The notes beneath the pieces are model-generated. The model made no database searches. It was not told the origin of the DNA and saw nothing but the letters and a program-made list of their open reading frames with translations. The position numbers and the translations under genes are program-made. Positions 33,054 through 42,398 of a DNA stretch of 64,000 nt are shown one piece after another (the stretch's first letter is position 1; every line of letters starts with the position of its first letter). The stretch spans positions 1,736,001 through 1,800,000 of the forward strand of contig NZ_VLKE01000001.1 of the NCBI RefSeq assembly GCF_007830265.1. The letters run 5' to 3'. Source of the stretch: Micromonospora olivasterospora. GTDB lineage: Bacteria > Actinomycetota > Actinomycetes > Mycobacteriales > Micromonosporaceae.

Positions 33054-34091
33054 GTGGGCGACGAGGCAGGCGCGACGACCGGTGGCAAGTACGTCGAGCC
33101 GGGCGGGGAGTTCACGCGCGACCAGCGGTACATCGCCACGCGGATCACCGCGGACGGGCGGGACGGCTGGCCGGTCGAGCCCGGCCGGTATCGGCTGGCA
33201 GTCAGCCGCGCCTGCCCCTGGGCCAGCCGCCTGATCATCGTGCGCCGGCTGCTCGGCCTGGAGGACGCCCTCTCGATGGCCGTCGCCGGCCCCACCCACG
33301 ACGCCCGGAGCTGGACGTTCGACCTGGACCCGGGCGGGCGGGACCCGGTGCTCGGCATCGAGCGGCTGGGTGCGGCGTACCACGCGCGCTTCCCCGGGTA
33401 CGACCGGGGCATCACGGTGCCGGCGATCGTGGACGTGCCGAGCGGGCAGGTGGTCACCAACGACTACGGTCCGATGAGCCTGGACCTGTCGAGCGAGTGG
33501 ACGGCGTACCACCGGCCGGGGGCGCCCGAGCTGTACCCGGAGCGGCTGCGTGACGAGATCGACGAGGTCAACGCCCTGGTTTTCAGGGACGTCAACAACG
33601 GCGTCTACCGGTGCGGGTTCGCCGGCAGCCAGGAGGCGTACGAGCAGGCGTACCACCGGCTGTTCGACCGGCTGGACTGGCTCAGTGAGCGGCTGTCCGG
33701 CCGGCGGTACCTGGTCGGCGACACGATCACCGAGGCGGACGTGCGGCTGTTCACCACGCTGGTCCGCTTCGACCCGGTCTACCACGGGCACTTCAAGTGC
33801 AACCGGAACAAGCTGACCGAGTTGCCGGTGCTCTGGGCGTACGCCCGGGACCTGTTCCAGACCCCCGGCTTCGGCGACACGGTCGACTTCGACCACATCA
33901 AGCGGCACTACTACGAGGTGCACCGGGACATCAATCCGACCGGGGTGGTGCCGCTCGGCCCGGACCTGTCGGGCTGGCTCACCCCGCACGGCCGTGAGGC
34001 GCTCGGCGGCCGCCCGTTCGGCGACGGCACGCCGCCCCCGCCGCCCCCGCCCGCCGAACGGCTGGACCCCGCACACACCCCGCTGGGCTGA
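33054..34091 (+). CDS. Glutathionyl-hydroquinone reductase-like protein (Xi-class GST fold)
   Basis: A 345-residue protein from GTG 33054, with GGGAGG just upstream. The N-terminal thioredoxin-like domain has the catalytic motif SRACPWASR, the CPWA signature of Xi-class transferases (YqjG/ECM4), which reduce glutathionyl-hydroquinones through the Cys. The helical domain contains NDYGPMSLDLSSEW, DEVNALVFRDVNNGVYRCGFA and LVGDTITEADVRLFTTLVRFD, all typical. Actinobacteria use mycothiol, so the natural thiol is probably not glutathione. It is divergent from nuoI. A role in quinone redox repair beside complex I genes is attractive but unproven. Confidence 0.88.
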   Translation: MGDEAGATTGGKYVEPGGEFTRDQRYIATRITADGRDGWPVEPGRYRLAVSRACPWASRLIIVRRLLGLEDALSMAVAGPTHDARSWTFDLDPGGRDPVLGIERLGAAYHARFPGYDRGITVPAIVDVPSGQVVTNDYGPMSLDLSSEWTAYHRPGAPELYPERLRDEIDEVNALVFRDVNNGVYRCGFAGSQEAYEQAYHRLFDRLDWLSERLSGRRYLVGDTITEADVRLFTTLVRFDPVYHGHFKCNRNKLTELPVLWAYARDLFQTPGFGDTVDFDHIKRHYYEVHRDINPTGVVPLGPDLSGWLTPHGREALGGRPFGDGTPPPPPPPAERLDPAHTPLG

Positions 34092-34232
34092 GGGTCCCGC
34101 CCACATCAATCGACACACTCCGCTGGTTATTGCTTTATTCAATCGAAGCTGATCGAATTATGGGGATCCGTGCCGCCGGTCCCCGGGGGGCCGCCGCCGG
34201 ACACCACAGTCCACAGTGGAGGAGGTGCTACC

Positions 34233-35477
34233 TTGCGGAAGTCAGGTGGCAGGACCGTACGCCTCGGCGTACTGGCCGGCGTGATCGCCGGTGCGCTCGT
34301 CACCACCGTCGGGGCCCCGTCAGCGGCCTCGACCGCGGCGGGGCCGGGCCGGCCCGCGCCCGCGCCGTTGCGGGCGGGTGGGCCGGAGACCGCGCCGGAC
34401 CGGTACCTCGTGGTGCTCTCCGACACCCCGGCCGGCGCCGACCGCGCCGCACGGACCGCGCGGGCGGCCAGCATCGCCGAACAGGCCGGCGGCACCGTGC
34501 TGACCCGCTACGCGCGGGTCCTCGACGGGTACGCCGCCCACCTGCCCCCGGCCGCCCTCGCCGCGGTCCGCGCCGATCCCGCCGTGGCGTACGTCGAGCG
34601 GGACAGCCGCGTCCGGGGCGGCGGCGACGTGTCGACGCAGGCCACGCAGGTCAACCCGCCGTCGTGGGGGTTGGACCGCATCGACCAGCGCAACCTGCCG
34701 CTGAACAGCACCTTCGGATACACCACGACCGGTGCCGGCGTCACCGTCTACGTGGTCGACTCCGGCATCCGGGCCAGCCACGTCGACTTCGGCGGGCGCG
34801 CCAGCGGGGTCTACGACGCGGTCGGCGACGGCAACGGCACCAACGACTGCCACGGTCACGGTACGCACGTCGCCGGCACCGTCGGCGGCGCGACGTACGG
34901 CGTCGCCAAGGCCGTGACCATCAGGGCGGTGCGGGTGCTCATGTGCGACAACACCGGCTGGACGTCCGACCTGATCGAGGGCATGGACTGGATCGCCGTC
35001 AACCACGCCCCCGTCTCGGTGGCAAAATTCAGCCTCCAGGGCTACGGCACCGCCCCCAACACCGCCGCGCAGAACCTGATCAACTCGGGCGTGCAGGCGG
35101 TCTTCATCGCCGGCAACTTCAACACCGACGCCTGCACGAACGGCCCACGCTCCGCCCAGGGCATCACCGTCGCCGCGACCGACAGCGCGGACAACCGGGC
35201 GTCGTTCTCCAGCTACGGTACGTGCGTCGACGTCTTCGCCCCCGGCGTGAACATCACCTCCGCCGGCATCGCCTCGAACACCGCGGTCGCCTCCGGCTGG
35301 TCGGGCACCTCCATGGCCGCCCCGCACGTCACCGGCTGGCTGGCGCGCTACCGGCAGCAGTTCCCGAACAACACGATGGCGCAGGCCAAGAGCGCGTTGA
35401 TCACCGCCGCCACCACCGGCGTGGTGAAGAACCCGGGCCCCGGCTCGCCGAACCGCCTGCTCTACGCCGCCCCGTGA
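34233..35477 (+). CDS. Secreted subtilisin-like serine protease (S8)
   Basis: A 414-residue subtilase. TTG 34233 (LRKSGGRTVRLGVLAG) is preceded by GGAGGAGG seven bases upstream and begins a good signal peptide, whereas the earlier ATG gives a Pro-rich stretch; TTG is chosen. An inhibitor I9 propeptide follows (DRYLVVLSDTPAGADRAAR to VAYVERDSRV). The triad is Asp in VYVVDSGI, His in HGHGTHVAG and Ser in GTSMAAPH; the oxyanion Asn is in IAGNFN. It ends shortly after the catalytic domain, so there is no anchor. It sits between two parts of the nuo set on the opposite strand. Confidence 0.93.
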   Translation: MRKSGGRTVRLGVLAGVIAGALVTTVGAPSAASTAAGPGRPAPAPLRAGGPETAPDRYLVVLSDTPAGADRAARTARAASIAEQAGGTVLTRYARVLDGYAAHLPPAALAAVRADPAVAYVERDSRVRGGGDVSTQATQVNPPSWGLDRIDQRNLPLNSTFGYTTTGAGVTVYVVDSGIRASHVDFGGRASGVYDAVGDGNGTNDCHGHGTHVAGTVGGATYGVAKAVTIRAVRVLMCDNTGWTSDLIEGMDWIAVNHAPVSVAKFSLQGYGTAPNTAAQNLINSGVQAVFIAGNFNTDACTNGPRSAQGITVAATDSADNRASFSSYGTCVDVFAPGVNITSAGIASNTAVASGWSGTSMAAPHVTGWLARYRQQFPNNTMAQAKSALITAATTGVVKNPGPGSPNRLLYAAP

Positions 35478-35506
35478 CCGAGCCGCCCGGCCGACCGAGC
35501 CGGGCC

Positions 35507-35536
35507 AGGAGGGGCCCCCGACCGGGGGCCCCTCCT
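35507..35536. terminator. Bidirectional terminator between the subtilase gene and nuoH
   Basis: AGGAGGGGCCCCC and its perfect complement form 13-base arms around a 4-base loop between two convergent genes; the last base is part of the nuoH stop codon. Confidence 0.75.
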
Positions 35537-36498
35537 CACATCGCCACGCGGACGGCGGCCGTGAGGACGAGCTGGCCGAGGGAGAGCGGGACGAGGACCA
35601 GCCAGCAGAGGCGCTGGAGCTGGTCCTCGCGCAGCCGGGGATACGCCACCCGGAGCCAGATGATCACGAACGCGACGGCGAAGACCTTGAGCAGGGTCCA
35701 CAGCCAGCCGAGCTGCGCGTCCGCGAACGGGCCCTGCCAGCCGCCGAGGAAGAGCACGGTGGTCAGCGCCGCGATGACCACGATGCCGACGTACTCGGCG
35801 AGCAGGAAGAACGCGAAGCGCAGGCCCGTGTACTCGGTCATGTACCCGAACACCAGCTCGGAGTCGGCGACCGGCATGTCGAACGGGGGCCGCCGGATCT
35901 CGGCCAGCCCGGCGACGAAGAACACGACCATCGCGGGCGCCTGCCAGAGCAGCCACCAGGGCTCCCACGCCTCGACGATGCCGGGGAGACTCAGCGTGCC
36001 GGCCGCCATCGCCACCGACGCGGCGGCCAGCACCAGCGGCAGCTCGTAGCCGAGCAGCTGGGCCGCCCCGCGCAGCCCGCCGAGCAGGCTGTACTTGTTG
36101 GCCGACGCCCAGGCGGACATGAGCACCGCCACCACGCCCACCCCGACGACCGCGAGGACGAAGAACAGCCCGATGTCCAGCGGCTGCCCGACCAGGTCGC
36201 CGGGCCCGAGCGGGATCACCAGCAGGGCGAGCAGGTACGGGACCAGGGCCACCACGGGGGCGAGCCGGAAGACGGCGCGGTCCGCCTCGCGCGGGGTGAC
36301 GTCCTCCTTCTGCACGAACTTGAGCCCGTCGGCGACGAGCTGCGCCCAGCCGTGGAAGCCGCCCGCGTACATCGGGCCGAGCCGGCCCTGCATGTGCGCC
36401 ATCACCTTGTGCTCGGTCTGCCCCACGATCAGCGGCAGGGTGAGGAAGGCGACCAGCACCCCGGCCACCCGGAGGACCAGTTCCAACCAGGCGGGCAT
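35536..36498 (-). CDS. nuoH: NADH-quinone oxidoreductase subunit H
   Basis: A 320-residue eight-span subunit forming part of the quinone chamber. ATG 36498 overlaps the nuoC stop by one base and gives MPAWLELVLRVAGVLV. Family motifs are QGRLGPMYAGGFHGWAQL, DGLKFVQKED and EIRRPPFDMPVADSELVFGY, the last being the conserved acidic quinone-side loop. It is normal in length. nuoI should follow directly but is 2.7 kb further on, beyond the subtilase and hydroquinone reductase-like genes. Confidence 0.95.
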   Translation of the reverse strand: MPAWLELVLRVAGVLVAFLTLPLIVGQTEHKVMAHMQGRLGPMYAGGFHGWAQLVADGLKFVQKEDVTPREADRAVFRLAPVVALVPYLLALLVIPLGPGDLVGQPLDIGLFFVLAVVGVGVVAVLMSAWASANKYSLLGGLRGAAQLLGYELPLVLAAASVAMAAGTLSLPGIVEAWEPWWLLWQAPAMVVFFVAGLAEIRRPPFDMPVADSELVFGYMTEYTGLRFAFFLLAEYVGIVVIAALTTVLFLGGWQGPFADAQLGWLWTLLKVFAVAFVIIWLRVAYPRLREDQLQRLCWLVLVPLSLGQLVLTAAVRVAM

Positions 36499-37235
36499 CA
36501 GGGCGTACCTCCGGTGTCGTCGTCCGACGGGGTCGCCAGCCCGGGCGCGCCGGGCGGCCGCCGGACGGGGCGGTCCCGGGCCGGGCGGGCCGGGGTGCCA
36601 CCGCGCGGACCCTCGCCGACCCCGGCCGCGCCGGCCGGCGTGGGCGTCGCGCCCCACTCGCCGGGCGCGGGCACGCCGGGCGGGCGGATCGGGCGGCGGC
36701 CGCCGCCGGCCTCGGACTCGCCCGGCTCCTTGGCGCCCGGCCACGGCTTGGCCACCCGGGAGGCGAGCACGAACTCCTTGCGCAGCGGATGCCCCTCGAA
36801 CTCCGGCGGCAGCAGCAGCGGCGCCAGGTTCGGGTGGCCGTCGAAGCGGACGCCGAACATCTCGTACGTCTCCCGCTCGTGCCAGGCGGCACCGGGGAAG
36901 ACGTCCACCACCGAGGGCACGCTCGGCGCCTCCCGGGGCACCCGGGTGCGCAGCAGCACCCCGTGCCGGTGGCCCGTCGACCACAGGTGGGCGACCACGT
37001 CGAACCCGTCGGCCAGCTCGTCCACCGCCGACAGCCAGTCGAAGAAGTCACAGGCCAGCTCGGCGTCGTCGCGCGCAGCGCGCAGCGCGTCCCGCCAGGC
37101 GCCCGGGGGTACGTCGACCGTCGCGCGGGCGTACGCCTGGCCGCCCGAGCACCCCACGGTCACCGCGTCCTCGGCCAACCCGGCCGTTCGCGTCAGCACC
37201 GTCCGCGCCCGCTCGGCGACCTCTTCCGGCGTCAT
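36498..37235 (-). CDS. nuoC: NADH-quinone oxidoreductase subunit C
   Basis: A 245-residue protein with the NuoC signature region WHERETYEMFGVRFDGHP followed by NLAPLLLPPEFEGHPLRKEF. The core ends near residue 165, and the remaining 80 residues are a Gly/Pro/Arg-rich tail. The protein ends without a NuoD domain, and no nuoD follows: the next gene is nuoH. NuoD carries half of the quinone site, so a complex built only from this set would need NuoD from elsewhere. Confidence 0.93.
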   Translation of the reverse strand: MTPEEVAERARTVLTRTAGLAEDAVTVGCSGGQAYARATVDVPPGAWRDALRAARDDAELACDFFDWLSAVDELADGFDVVAHLWSTGHRHGVLLRTRVPREAPSVPSVVDVFPGAAWHERETYEMFGVRFDGHPNLAPLLLPPEFEGHPLRKEFVLASRVAKPWPGAKEPGESEAGGGRRPIRPPGVPAPGEWGATPTPAGAAGVGEGPRGGTPARPARDRPVRRPPGAPGLATPSDDDTGGTP

Positions 37236-37274
37236 GCCCGCGATCCTACGGGTCGACCCGTCCGACGGCCGGTG

Positions 37275-37876
37275 TCAGGACGACGGACAGCTGACGCGCT
37301 GGAACAGGACGCCGGTGTTGGCCTGGCCCCGCCACACCGGATTCAGCTTCAACGGGAGGGCGGGGGGCTGCCACGCCACGAAGAAGTCCAGCCTCCCCCG
37401 GTAGCGCCGGCTCTCCGGGTTGGTCGTCAGTTCGCCGTTGAGGAAGTCGCCGACGACACGCTGCACGGACGGGCGGTGGATCAACTGCCCGTGGAGGCCG
37501 TACACCTCGATCAGCCGACCAGGCGAAGCGCCGGTAGGCCGCGCCACCAGTCGGCCACGACGCCGCCGCGCGCCAGCATCGGTGCCAGGATCAGCACGGG
37601 CACGAGTTCCAGGAACAGGAACCAGGCCAGCGCGAACCGGGAGGCGGCCACCGCGACCGCCGCCCAGGGCAGAAGGACCACGGCGACGAAAACGGCGAAC
37701 AGCAGGCTGCGCCCGACGAGCCGGCGCAGCGGCGGCCGGGGAACATCCCCGGGCCAGGCGAGCGCGACGCACCCGGTGCAGAGCAGCCCGCGTACGACGA
37801 CCGCGGCGACCAGTTCCGCCGCGAAGCTGAACCAACTGTCGTGGTAGACCAGCACCCAACGCAGGTCGTGGAACAT
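37275..37876 (-). pseudogene. Broken membrane protein gene (two overlapping frames)
   Basis: From ATG 37876 a membrane protein reads MFHDLRWVLVYHDSWFSF with about four spans (AAELVAAVVVRGLLC, LLFAVFVAVVLLPWAAVAV, LAWFLFLELVPVLIL) and stops at 37511 after GLPALRLVG. The next frame, two bases out, reads LIEVYGLHGQLIHRPSVQR without interruption from there and ends QRVSCPSS at 37275. The direct abutment of two protein-like frames suggests one gene with a one-base loss near 37511-37530, or a deletion join. Two separate genes (the second from GTG 37504) cannot be excluded. No family recognised. Confidence 0.5.
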
Positions 37877-38038
37877 GCCGAACGGCCAGGCGGCGCTGGA
37901 CTGGGGCGCGATGGACCGGGTCCGTAGGAAGTGGCCGGGTACCCGCCTCTTCGCCGAGCATGCAGCCGCCGATCGACCGGCCGCACGGGCGTGGCGGTTT
38001 CGGCCCGGCGACGGCACCGGCCGGGGAAGAATTGGCCG

Positions 38039-39085
38039 GTGCGCGCTGTCACCGTCACACCCGGTAACCCGAAGTCGCTGCGCTGCGCCGCGGACTGGCC
38101 GGAGCCGGCCACGGACGAGGGCGCGGTCCTGGTCGAGGCGCTCGCGGTGGGCATCTGCGGCACCGACCACGAGATCATCGCCGGGCACTACGGCGAGGCC
38201 CCGCCGGGGGTGAAGGACCTGGTGCTGGGCCACGAGTCGCTGGGCCGGGTGCTGGAGGATCCCAGCGGCACCCTGCAACCGGGCGACCTGGTGGCGGGCA
38301 TCGTCCGGCACCCCGATCCCGTGCCCTGCCCGAACTGCGCCGTCGGCGAGTGGGACATGTGCCGCAACGGGCGGTACACCGAGCACGGCATCAAGGCGCT
38401 GCCCGGCTTCGCCCGGGACCGCTGGCGGGTGCAGCCCCAGTTCGCTGTCGGCCTCGACCCGGCGCTGGCCCGGGTCGGCATGCTGCTCGAACCGACCAGC
38501 GTGGTGGCCAAGGCGTGGGACCACATCGAGCGGATCGGGAACCGGGCGGAGTGGCAGCCGCAGACGGTGCTGGTGACCGGGGCGGGCCCGATCGGCCTGC
38601 TGGCCGCGCTGCTGGCCGTCCAGCGGGGGCTGGCCGTGCACGTCCTCGACCGGGCCACCTCGGGGCCGAAGCCGGACCTGGTCCGGGCGCTCGGCGCGAC
38701 GTACCACGCGGTACCGGTCAACGAGCTGGACTTCGAGCCGGACGTGGTGGTGGAGTGCACGGGCGCGCCGGTGGTGGTGCTGGACGTGATGTGCAAGGCG
38801 GGCATCAACGGCATCGTCTGCCTGACCGGGGTCTCCAGCGGCGGCCGGAAGATCGACTTCGACGCCGGCTCGCTCAACCGGGCCCTGGTGCTGGAGAACA
38901 ACGTGGTCTTCGGCTCGGTGAACGCCAACCGCCGGCACTGGGACATGGCCGCCGAGGCCCTGGCCCGGGCCGACCGGTCGTGGCTGGAGTCGCTGATCAC
39001 CCGACGCGTGCCGGTGGGGGCGTACGCCGAGGCGTACACCCCCCAGCCGGACGACATCAAGGTGGTGCTCGACTTCGCCGCGTGA
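38039..39085 (+). CDS. Glucose 1-dehydrogenase-like zinc alcohol dehydrogenase
   Basis: A 348-residue medium-chain dehydrogenase from GTG 38039. The zinc and substrate region shows VGICGTDHEIIAG, LGHESLGRV and PCPNCAVGEWDMC. The nucleotide site is VLVTGAGPIGLLAAL, and a C-terminal GDH-type segment follows (NGIVCLTGVSSGG, NNVVFGSVNANRRHW). This is the pattern of archaeal-type glucose 1-dehydrogenases with NAD(P), oxidising glucose to gluconolactone. The exact sugar specificity cannot be told. It stands on the plus strand between nuoC and nuoB. Confidence 0.88.
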   Translation: MRAVTVTPGNPKSLRCAADWPEPATDEGAVLVEALAVGICGTDHEIIAGHYGEAPPGVKDLVLGHESLGRVLEDPSGTLQPGDLVAGIVRHPDPVPCPNCAVGEWDMCRNGRYTEHGIKALPGFARDRWRVQPQFAVGLDPALARVGMLLEPTSVVAKAWDHIERIGNRAEWQPQTVLVTGAGPIGLLAALLAVQRGLAVHVLDRATSGPKPDLVRALGATYHAVPVNELDFEPDVVVECTGAPVVVLDVMCKAGINGIVCLTGVSSGGRKIDFDAGSLNRALVLENNVVFGSVNANRRHWDMAAEALARADRSWLESLITRRVPVGAYAEAYTPQPDDIKVVLDFAA

Positions 39086-39143
39086 GCCGACGGGCGGTGG
39101 CCCGCGGCAGCGCGGCGGGCGGCGGAGCGGCCCGGGCGGGGGG

Positions 39144-40460
39144 TCAGATTCCGGGCAGCCGGCCGTTGCGGAACAGGTCGACGAAGAGCTGGTGGTCCTC
39201 GCGGGCCCGCAGGCCGTACGCGTGGGCGAACTCGACCAGGTGCGCGACGAACCCGTCGGGGTCGGCGTCCACCGCGGCGACGATCGCCTCCTCCGTGGAG
39301 TAGTCGACCAGGTCGTGGCTGGACTCGTCGTCGGCCACCGAGTGCATCCGGGCCACGGCCCGGCCCAGGTCGGCCAGCACCCCGGCCAGCTCCTCCGGCT
39401 CGTTGACGTCCGACCAGTCCAGGTCGGCCGCGTACGGGGAGACCTCGGCGACGAGCTGGCCGGCCCCGTCCAGCTCGGTGAAGCCCAGCCACGGGTCGGC
39501 GTGCGCCTGCAGCGCCCGCTGCGACTCGGCCGTCCGGTGCCCCTGGTGCCGGAAGTACGCGCGGACCCGCTCGTCGTCGACGTACCGGGCCACGGCCGGG
39601 ACCTGGGCCTGCTTCATGTAGATGACGACGTCGTTCTCCAGCGCCTGGGTGTGCCCCTCCAGCAGCAGGTTGTACGACGGCAGCCCGGCCGAGCCGATGC
39701 CCACGCCCTTGCGCAGCACGACGTCCTTGATGTGCGCCTCCACCGGACGCAGCCGGGCGGAGGACTCGGGCAGGGTGCCGAGGTAGTCCTGGAAGGCGGC
39801 GCACACCCGGTCGCGGGTGTCGGCGTCGATCTCGTACACGCCGTCGCCGAGGGAGAACCGGCGCTCGTAGTTGTCGATCGTGGTCTGCGCGGCCAGCAGG
39901 TCGACCCGGGTGTTGAGCCGGGCCTGCTGGAGCACCCGGCGCAGCACCCCGTCGGCGTTGTCGAGGGTGATCGAGCCGATGGCGTCGTCCCCGCCGGCGG
40001 CGATGGCCCGCAGCTCGGTCAGGTACGACCCGGCGAACCCGGTGACCAGGTCGCTGATCGCCCGGTCGGAGAGCGCCTTGGCGTACCCGAGCAGGGCCAC
40101 GCTGGCGGCGAAGCGCTTCAGGTCCCACGTGAACGGCCCGACGTACGCCTCGTCGAAGTCGTTGACGTTGAACACGAGCTGCCCGGAGGCGTTCATGTAC
40201 GTGCCGAAGTTCTCCGCGTGCAGGTCGCCGTGGATCCACACCCGGCTGGTGTGCTCGTCCAGGAACGCCTCGTCGGCGAAGTCGCCGCGCTGGTCGGCGT
40301 AGAAAAGCGAGGCGCTGCCCCGGTAGAAGGCGAACGGCGACGCGGCCATCTTGCGAAACTTGCGGCGGAACGCCGCCGGGTCGAGCGCCATCGACGCACC
40401 GAACTCCTCGGTGAACACGTCGACGATGAAGGCGGAACGCGTGTCCGCGAACTGGGTCAT
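39144..40460 (-). CDS. DUF2252 family protein
   Basis: A 438-residue protein of the DUF2252 family. This is a kinase-like fold, judged from WIHGDLHAENFGTY (like the HGDxHxxN catalytic loop of aminoglycoside phosphotransferases) followed by VFNVNDFDEAYVGPF (DFD, metal site). Further family segments are FAFYRGSASLFYAD and VGIGSAGLPSYNLLLEG. The substrate is unknown; phosphotransferase activity is an inference from motifs. The plus-strand frame opposite is a shadow. It lies downstream of nuoB, separated by a long hairpin. Confidence 0.9.
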   Translation of the reverse strand: MTQFADTRSAFIVDVFTEEFGASMALDPAAFRRKFRKMAASPFAFYRGSASLFYADQRGDFADEAFLDEHTSRVWIHGDLHAENFGTYMNASGQLVFNVNDFDEAYVGPFTWDLKRFAASVALLGYAKALSDRAISDLVTGFAGSYLTELRAIAAGGDDAIGSITLDNADGVLRRVLQQARLNTRVDLLAAQTTIDNYERRFSLGDGVYEIDADTRDRVCAAFQDYLGTLPESSARLRPVEAHIKDVVLRKGVGIGSAGLPSYNLLLEGHTQALENDVVIYMKQAQVPAVARYVDDERVRAYFRHQGHRTAESQRALQAHADPWLGFTELDGAGQLVAEVSPYAADLDWSDVNEPEELAGVLADLGRAVARMHSVADDESSHDLVDYSTEEAIVAAVDADPDGFVAHLVEFAHAYGLRAREDHQLFVDLFRNGRLPGI

Positions 40461-40560
40461 GGCCGCAGGCTAGTCTCGGCGCGCCACGGGCTCGGCCCTG
40501 GCCGCCCCGCCGGTGAAGCCAATTAGATTGGCGGACGAGCCGGCGCAGCCCAGACGCATG

Positions 40561-40630
40561 GGAGCTGCGGGCCATTCTTGGACAGTTGCCGTTCGGCTGG
40601 AACGGGAACTGTCCAAGAATCGGAGCTGCG
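40561..40630. repeat. Long perfect inverted repeat flanked by a 9-base direct repeat
   Basis: ATTCTTGGACAGTT (40574-40587) and its perfect complement (40607-40620) enclose a second perfect stem CCGTTC/GAACGG. The whole is flanked by GGAGCTGCG at 40561-40569 and 40622-40630. It could be the nuoB terminator, but the direct repeats suggest a very small transposon-derived element (MITE-like). It is richer in AT than its surroundings. Confidence 0.6.
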
Positions 40631-40674
40631 ACGAAAGCCGTCGACCAGCACAGACGGCAGAACGTCGGCCCTGA

Positions 40675-41292
40675 CTAGGGGTGGGCGCTGGTCGGCGGAC
40701 GTACCGGTGGGGCGGTGAGCGATTCCACCGGGCGGGGCGGCTGCCCACCGGCGACGTCGGCCGGCGAGACGAGCGGGTCCGGTCGGGCCACCCCGCCGAC
40801 GCCGGACCGCTCGGCGGCGATCTTCTCCTGCAGGCGCAGGATGCCGTGCAGCAGCGCCTCCGGCCGGGGCGGGCAGCCGGGCACGTACACGTCGACGGGG
40901 ATGAGCTGGTCGACGCCCTTGGTCACCGAGTACGAGTCCCAGTACGGGCCGCCGCAGTTGGAGCAGGCGCCGAACGAGATGACGTACTTCGGCTCGGGCA
41001 TCTGGTCGTACAGCCGCTTGATCGCCGGGGCCATCTTGTCGGTGACCGTGCCGGAGACCACCATCAGGTCGGCCTGGCGGGGGCCGTGGGCGAACGGGAT
41101 CACGCCGAGCCGCATGAAGTCGTGCCGGCCCATGCTGGTGGCGATGAACTCGATCGCGCAGCAGGCCAGGCCGAAGTTGAACACCCAGAGCGAGTAGCGG
41201 CGGCCCCAGTTCAGCACGAACCGGATCGGCTCCCCCAGCACTGCCGGCAGCTGCACGACCGTCCCCTTTCCGCGCCCCGCCCAGTCAACCAC
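40675..41292 (-). CDS. nuoB: NADH-quinone oxidoreductase subunit B
   Basis: A 205-residue subunit that holds cluster N2, the last iron-sulfur centre before quinone. The ligands are visible: the adjacent pair in [10 protein letters not shown], the Cys in [15 protein letters not shown], and [16 protein letters not shown]. The last 40 residues are a Pro-rich extension. No nuoA lies upstream and no nuoC directly downstream, so the gene is isolated from the rest of the nuo set by DUF2252, glucose dehydrogenase and a broken gene. Confidence 0.95.
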   Translation of the reverse strand: MVDWAGRGKGTVVQLPAVLGEPIRFVLNWGRRYSLWVFNFGLACCAIEFIATSMGRHDFMRLGVIPFAHGPRQADLMVVSGTVTDKMAPAIKRLYDQMPEPKYVISFGACSNCGGPYWDSYSVTKGVDQLIPVDVYVPGCPPRPEALLHGILRLQEKIAAERSGVGGVARPDPLVSPADVAGGQPPRPVESLTAPPVRPPTSAHP

Positions 41293-41466
41293 AAGCCCGC
41301 GTCCGCCGGCACCGGCCGCCGGAGGGGGCGGCGGGCAGGGCGACGGGACTGTCGGCTAGGCGCCAGACTCGCGCCGCAACCGTCCCGGGGGGCATCGAGT
41401 GTCATTCCCGTAACCCCGCCGGCGGCACGGGGTCACCGGCGGGCACGGGGATTCGGAGGAACAGAC

Positions 41467-42393
41467 ATGACCAGGACCATCACCCGTCGGCTCGTGGCCG
41501 GCTTCTTGGGCGCGGGGCTCGGCCTGCTCGGCGCGGCGCCCGCCGCGCAGGCCACCGCGCCGGGCGACACGTCCGTGTCGGTCGGCCGGCTGGTGCTCGA
41601 CCCCACCGACCGGGGGTACGCCGGCCGCCTGCCGGTGACGGTCACCTACCGGGGGTCGGCGGCGGCCGACCTGGAACTGACGGTCACCGAGCCGGTGCCC
41701 GGGGCGTTCGCCGGGTTGACGCCGACCGGCATGTGTTTCACCGGCAGCCCGACCCCGGTGCGCAAGATCTACTGCACGGTGCCCGGAGGCGCCCTCCAGC
41801 CGGGCGAGCGGCGCCGGTTCACCGTCGACTTCCGGGTGCTGACCAGCCCGCGGGCCCACGCGATGTCCGCGACCGGCGGTCGGGTGACGGTCGGCGCCGC
41901 GAACGGGACCCCGGCCGACGACGCCAGCGACTTCCCGACGCTGTTCCGCTCGACCACCGGTTCGCTGGACGATCCCCGGCCGTACGTCTGGGACACGCTG
42001 ACCGACGCGTCACTGGCGGTCGGATCCGCCGTCCTGGCCCGGCAGGGGGACGGAACCTGGCTGGGCCGGCTGCCGGTGACCGTACGGGCGGCCGGCGACG
42101 CGGCGCACGACGCGTGGCTGGAGCCGACGCTGCCCGCCGGGGTCAGCCTGGCCGGCATCGAGCCGACGGCGGTCTGCGGCAGCAGCTGCGAGGTGGCCGG
42201 CGGGCGGTTCATGGAGGGCGAGGAGCGCACGGTCGCGCTGCTGCTCCGGGCACCCGCCGAGGTCACGCCGGGTGACCTCGGCACGGGCTCGGTGCGGCTG
42301 GTCGCCACGTTCGGCTGGGGTGACGAGCTGGTCGACGTCGACCCGGCCGACAACACGGCCGCCTTCGGCGTCACCGCGGTCCCGGCCGGCTGA
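41467..42393 (+). CDS. Secreted protein with repeated beta-sandwich-like domains
   Basis: ATG 41467, preceded by GGAGG, starts a 308-residue exported protein (signal TRTITRRLVAGFLGAGLGLLGAAPAAQA). Two similar domains follow, each with GYAGRLPVTVTY / WLGRLPVTVRA, an ELTV or WLEPTLP strand and two nearby Cys (MCFTG and IYCTV; AVCGSSCEV), ending with DVDPADNTAAFGV. The related end PGDNTARTDLEL occurs in the membrane-anchored protein two genes downstream. The gene lies five bases before the sigma factor gene, so it belongs to the same unit and may be its target or ligand. Function unknown. Confidence 0.8.
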   Translation: MTRTITRRLVAGFLGAGLGLLGAAPAAQATAPGDTSVSVGRLVLDPTDRGYAGRLPVTVTYRGSAAADLELTVTEPVPGAFAGLTPTGMCFTGSPTPVRKIYCTVPGGALQPGERRRFTVDFRVLTSPRAHAMSATGGRVTVGAANGTPADDASDFPTLFRSTTGSLDDPRPYVWDTLTDASLAVGSAVLARQGDGTWLGRLPVTVRAAGDAAHDAWLEPTLPAGVSLAGIEPTAVCGSSCEVAGGRFMEGEERTVALLLRAPAEVTPGDLGTGSVRLVATFGWGDELVDVDPADNTAAFGVTAVPAG

Positions 42394-42398
42394 CGACG

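Noticed and set aside
32832..34142. 436-residue reverse-strand ORF opposite the hydroquinone reductase-like gene
   Set aside because: Antisense composition; the plus strand has the CPWA motif and a proper fold pattern.
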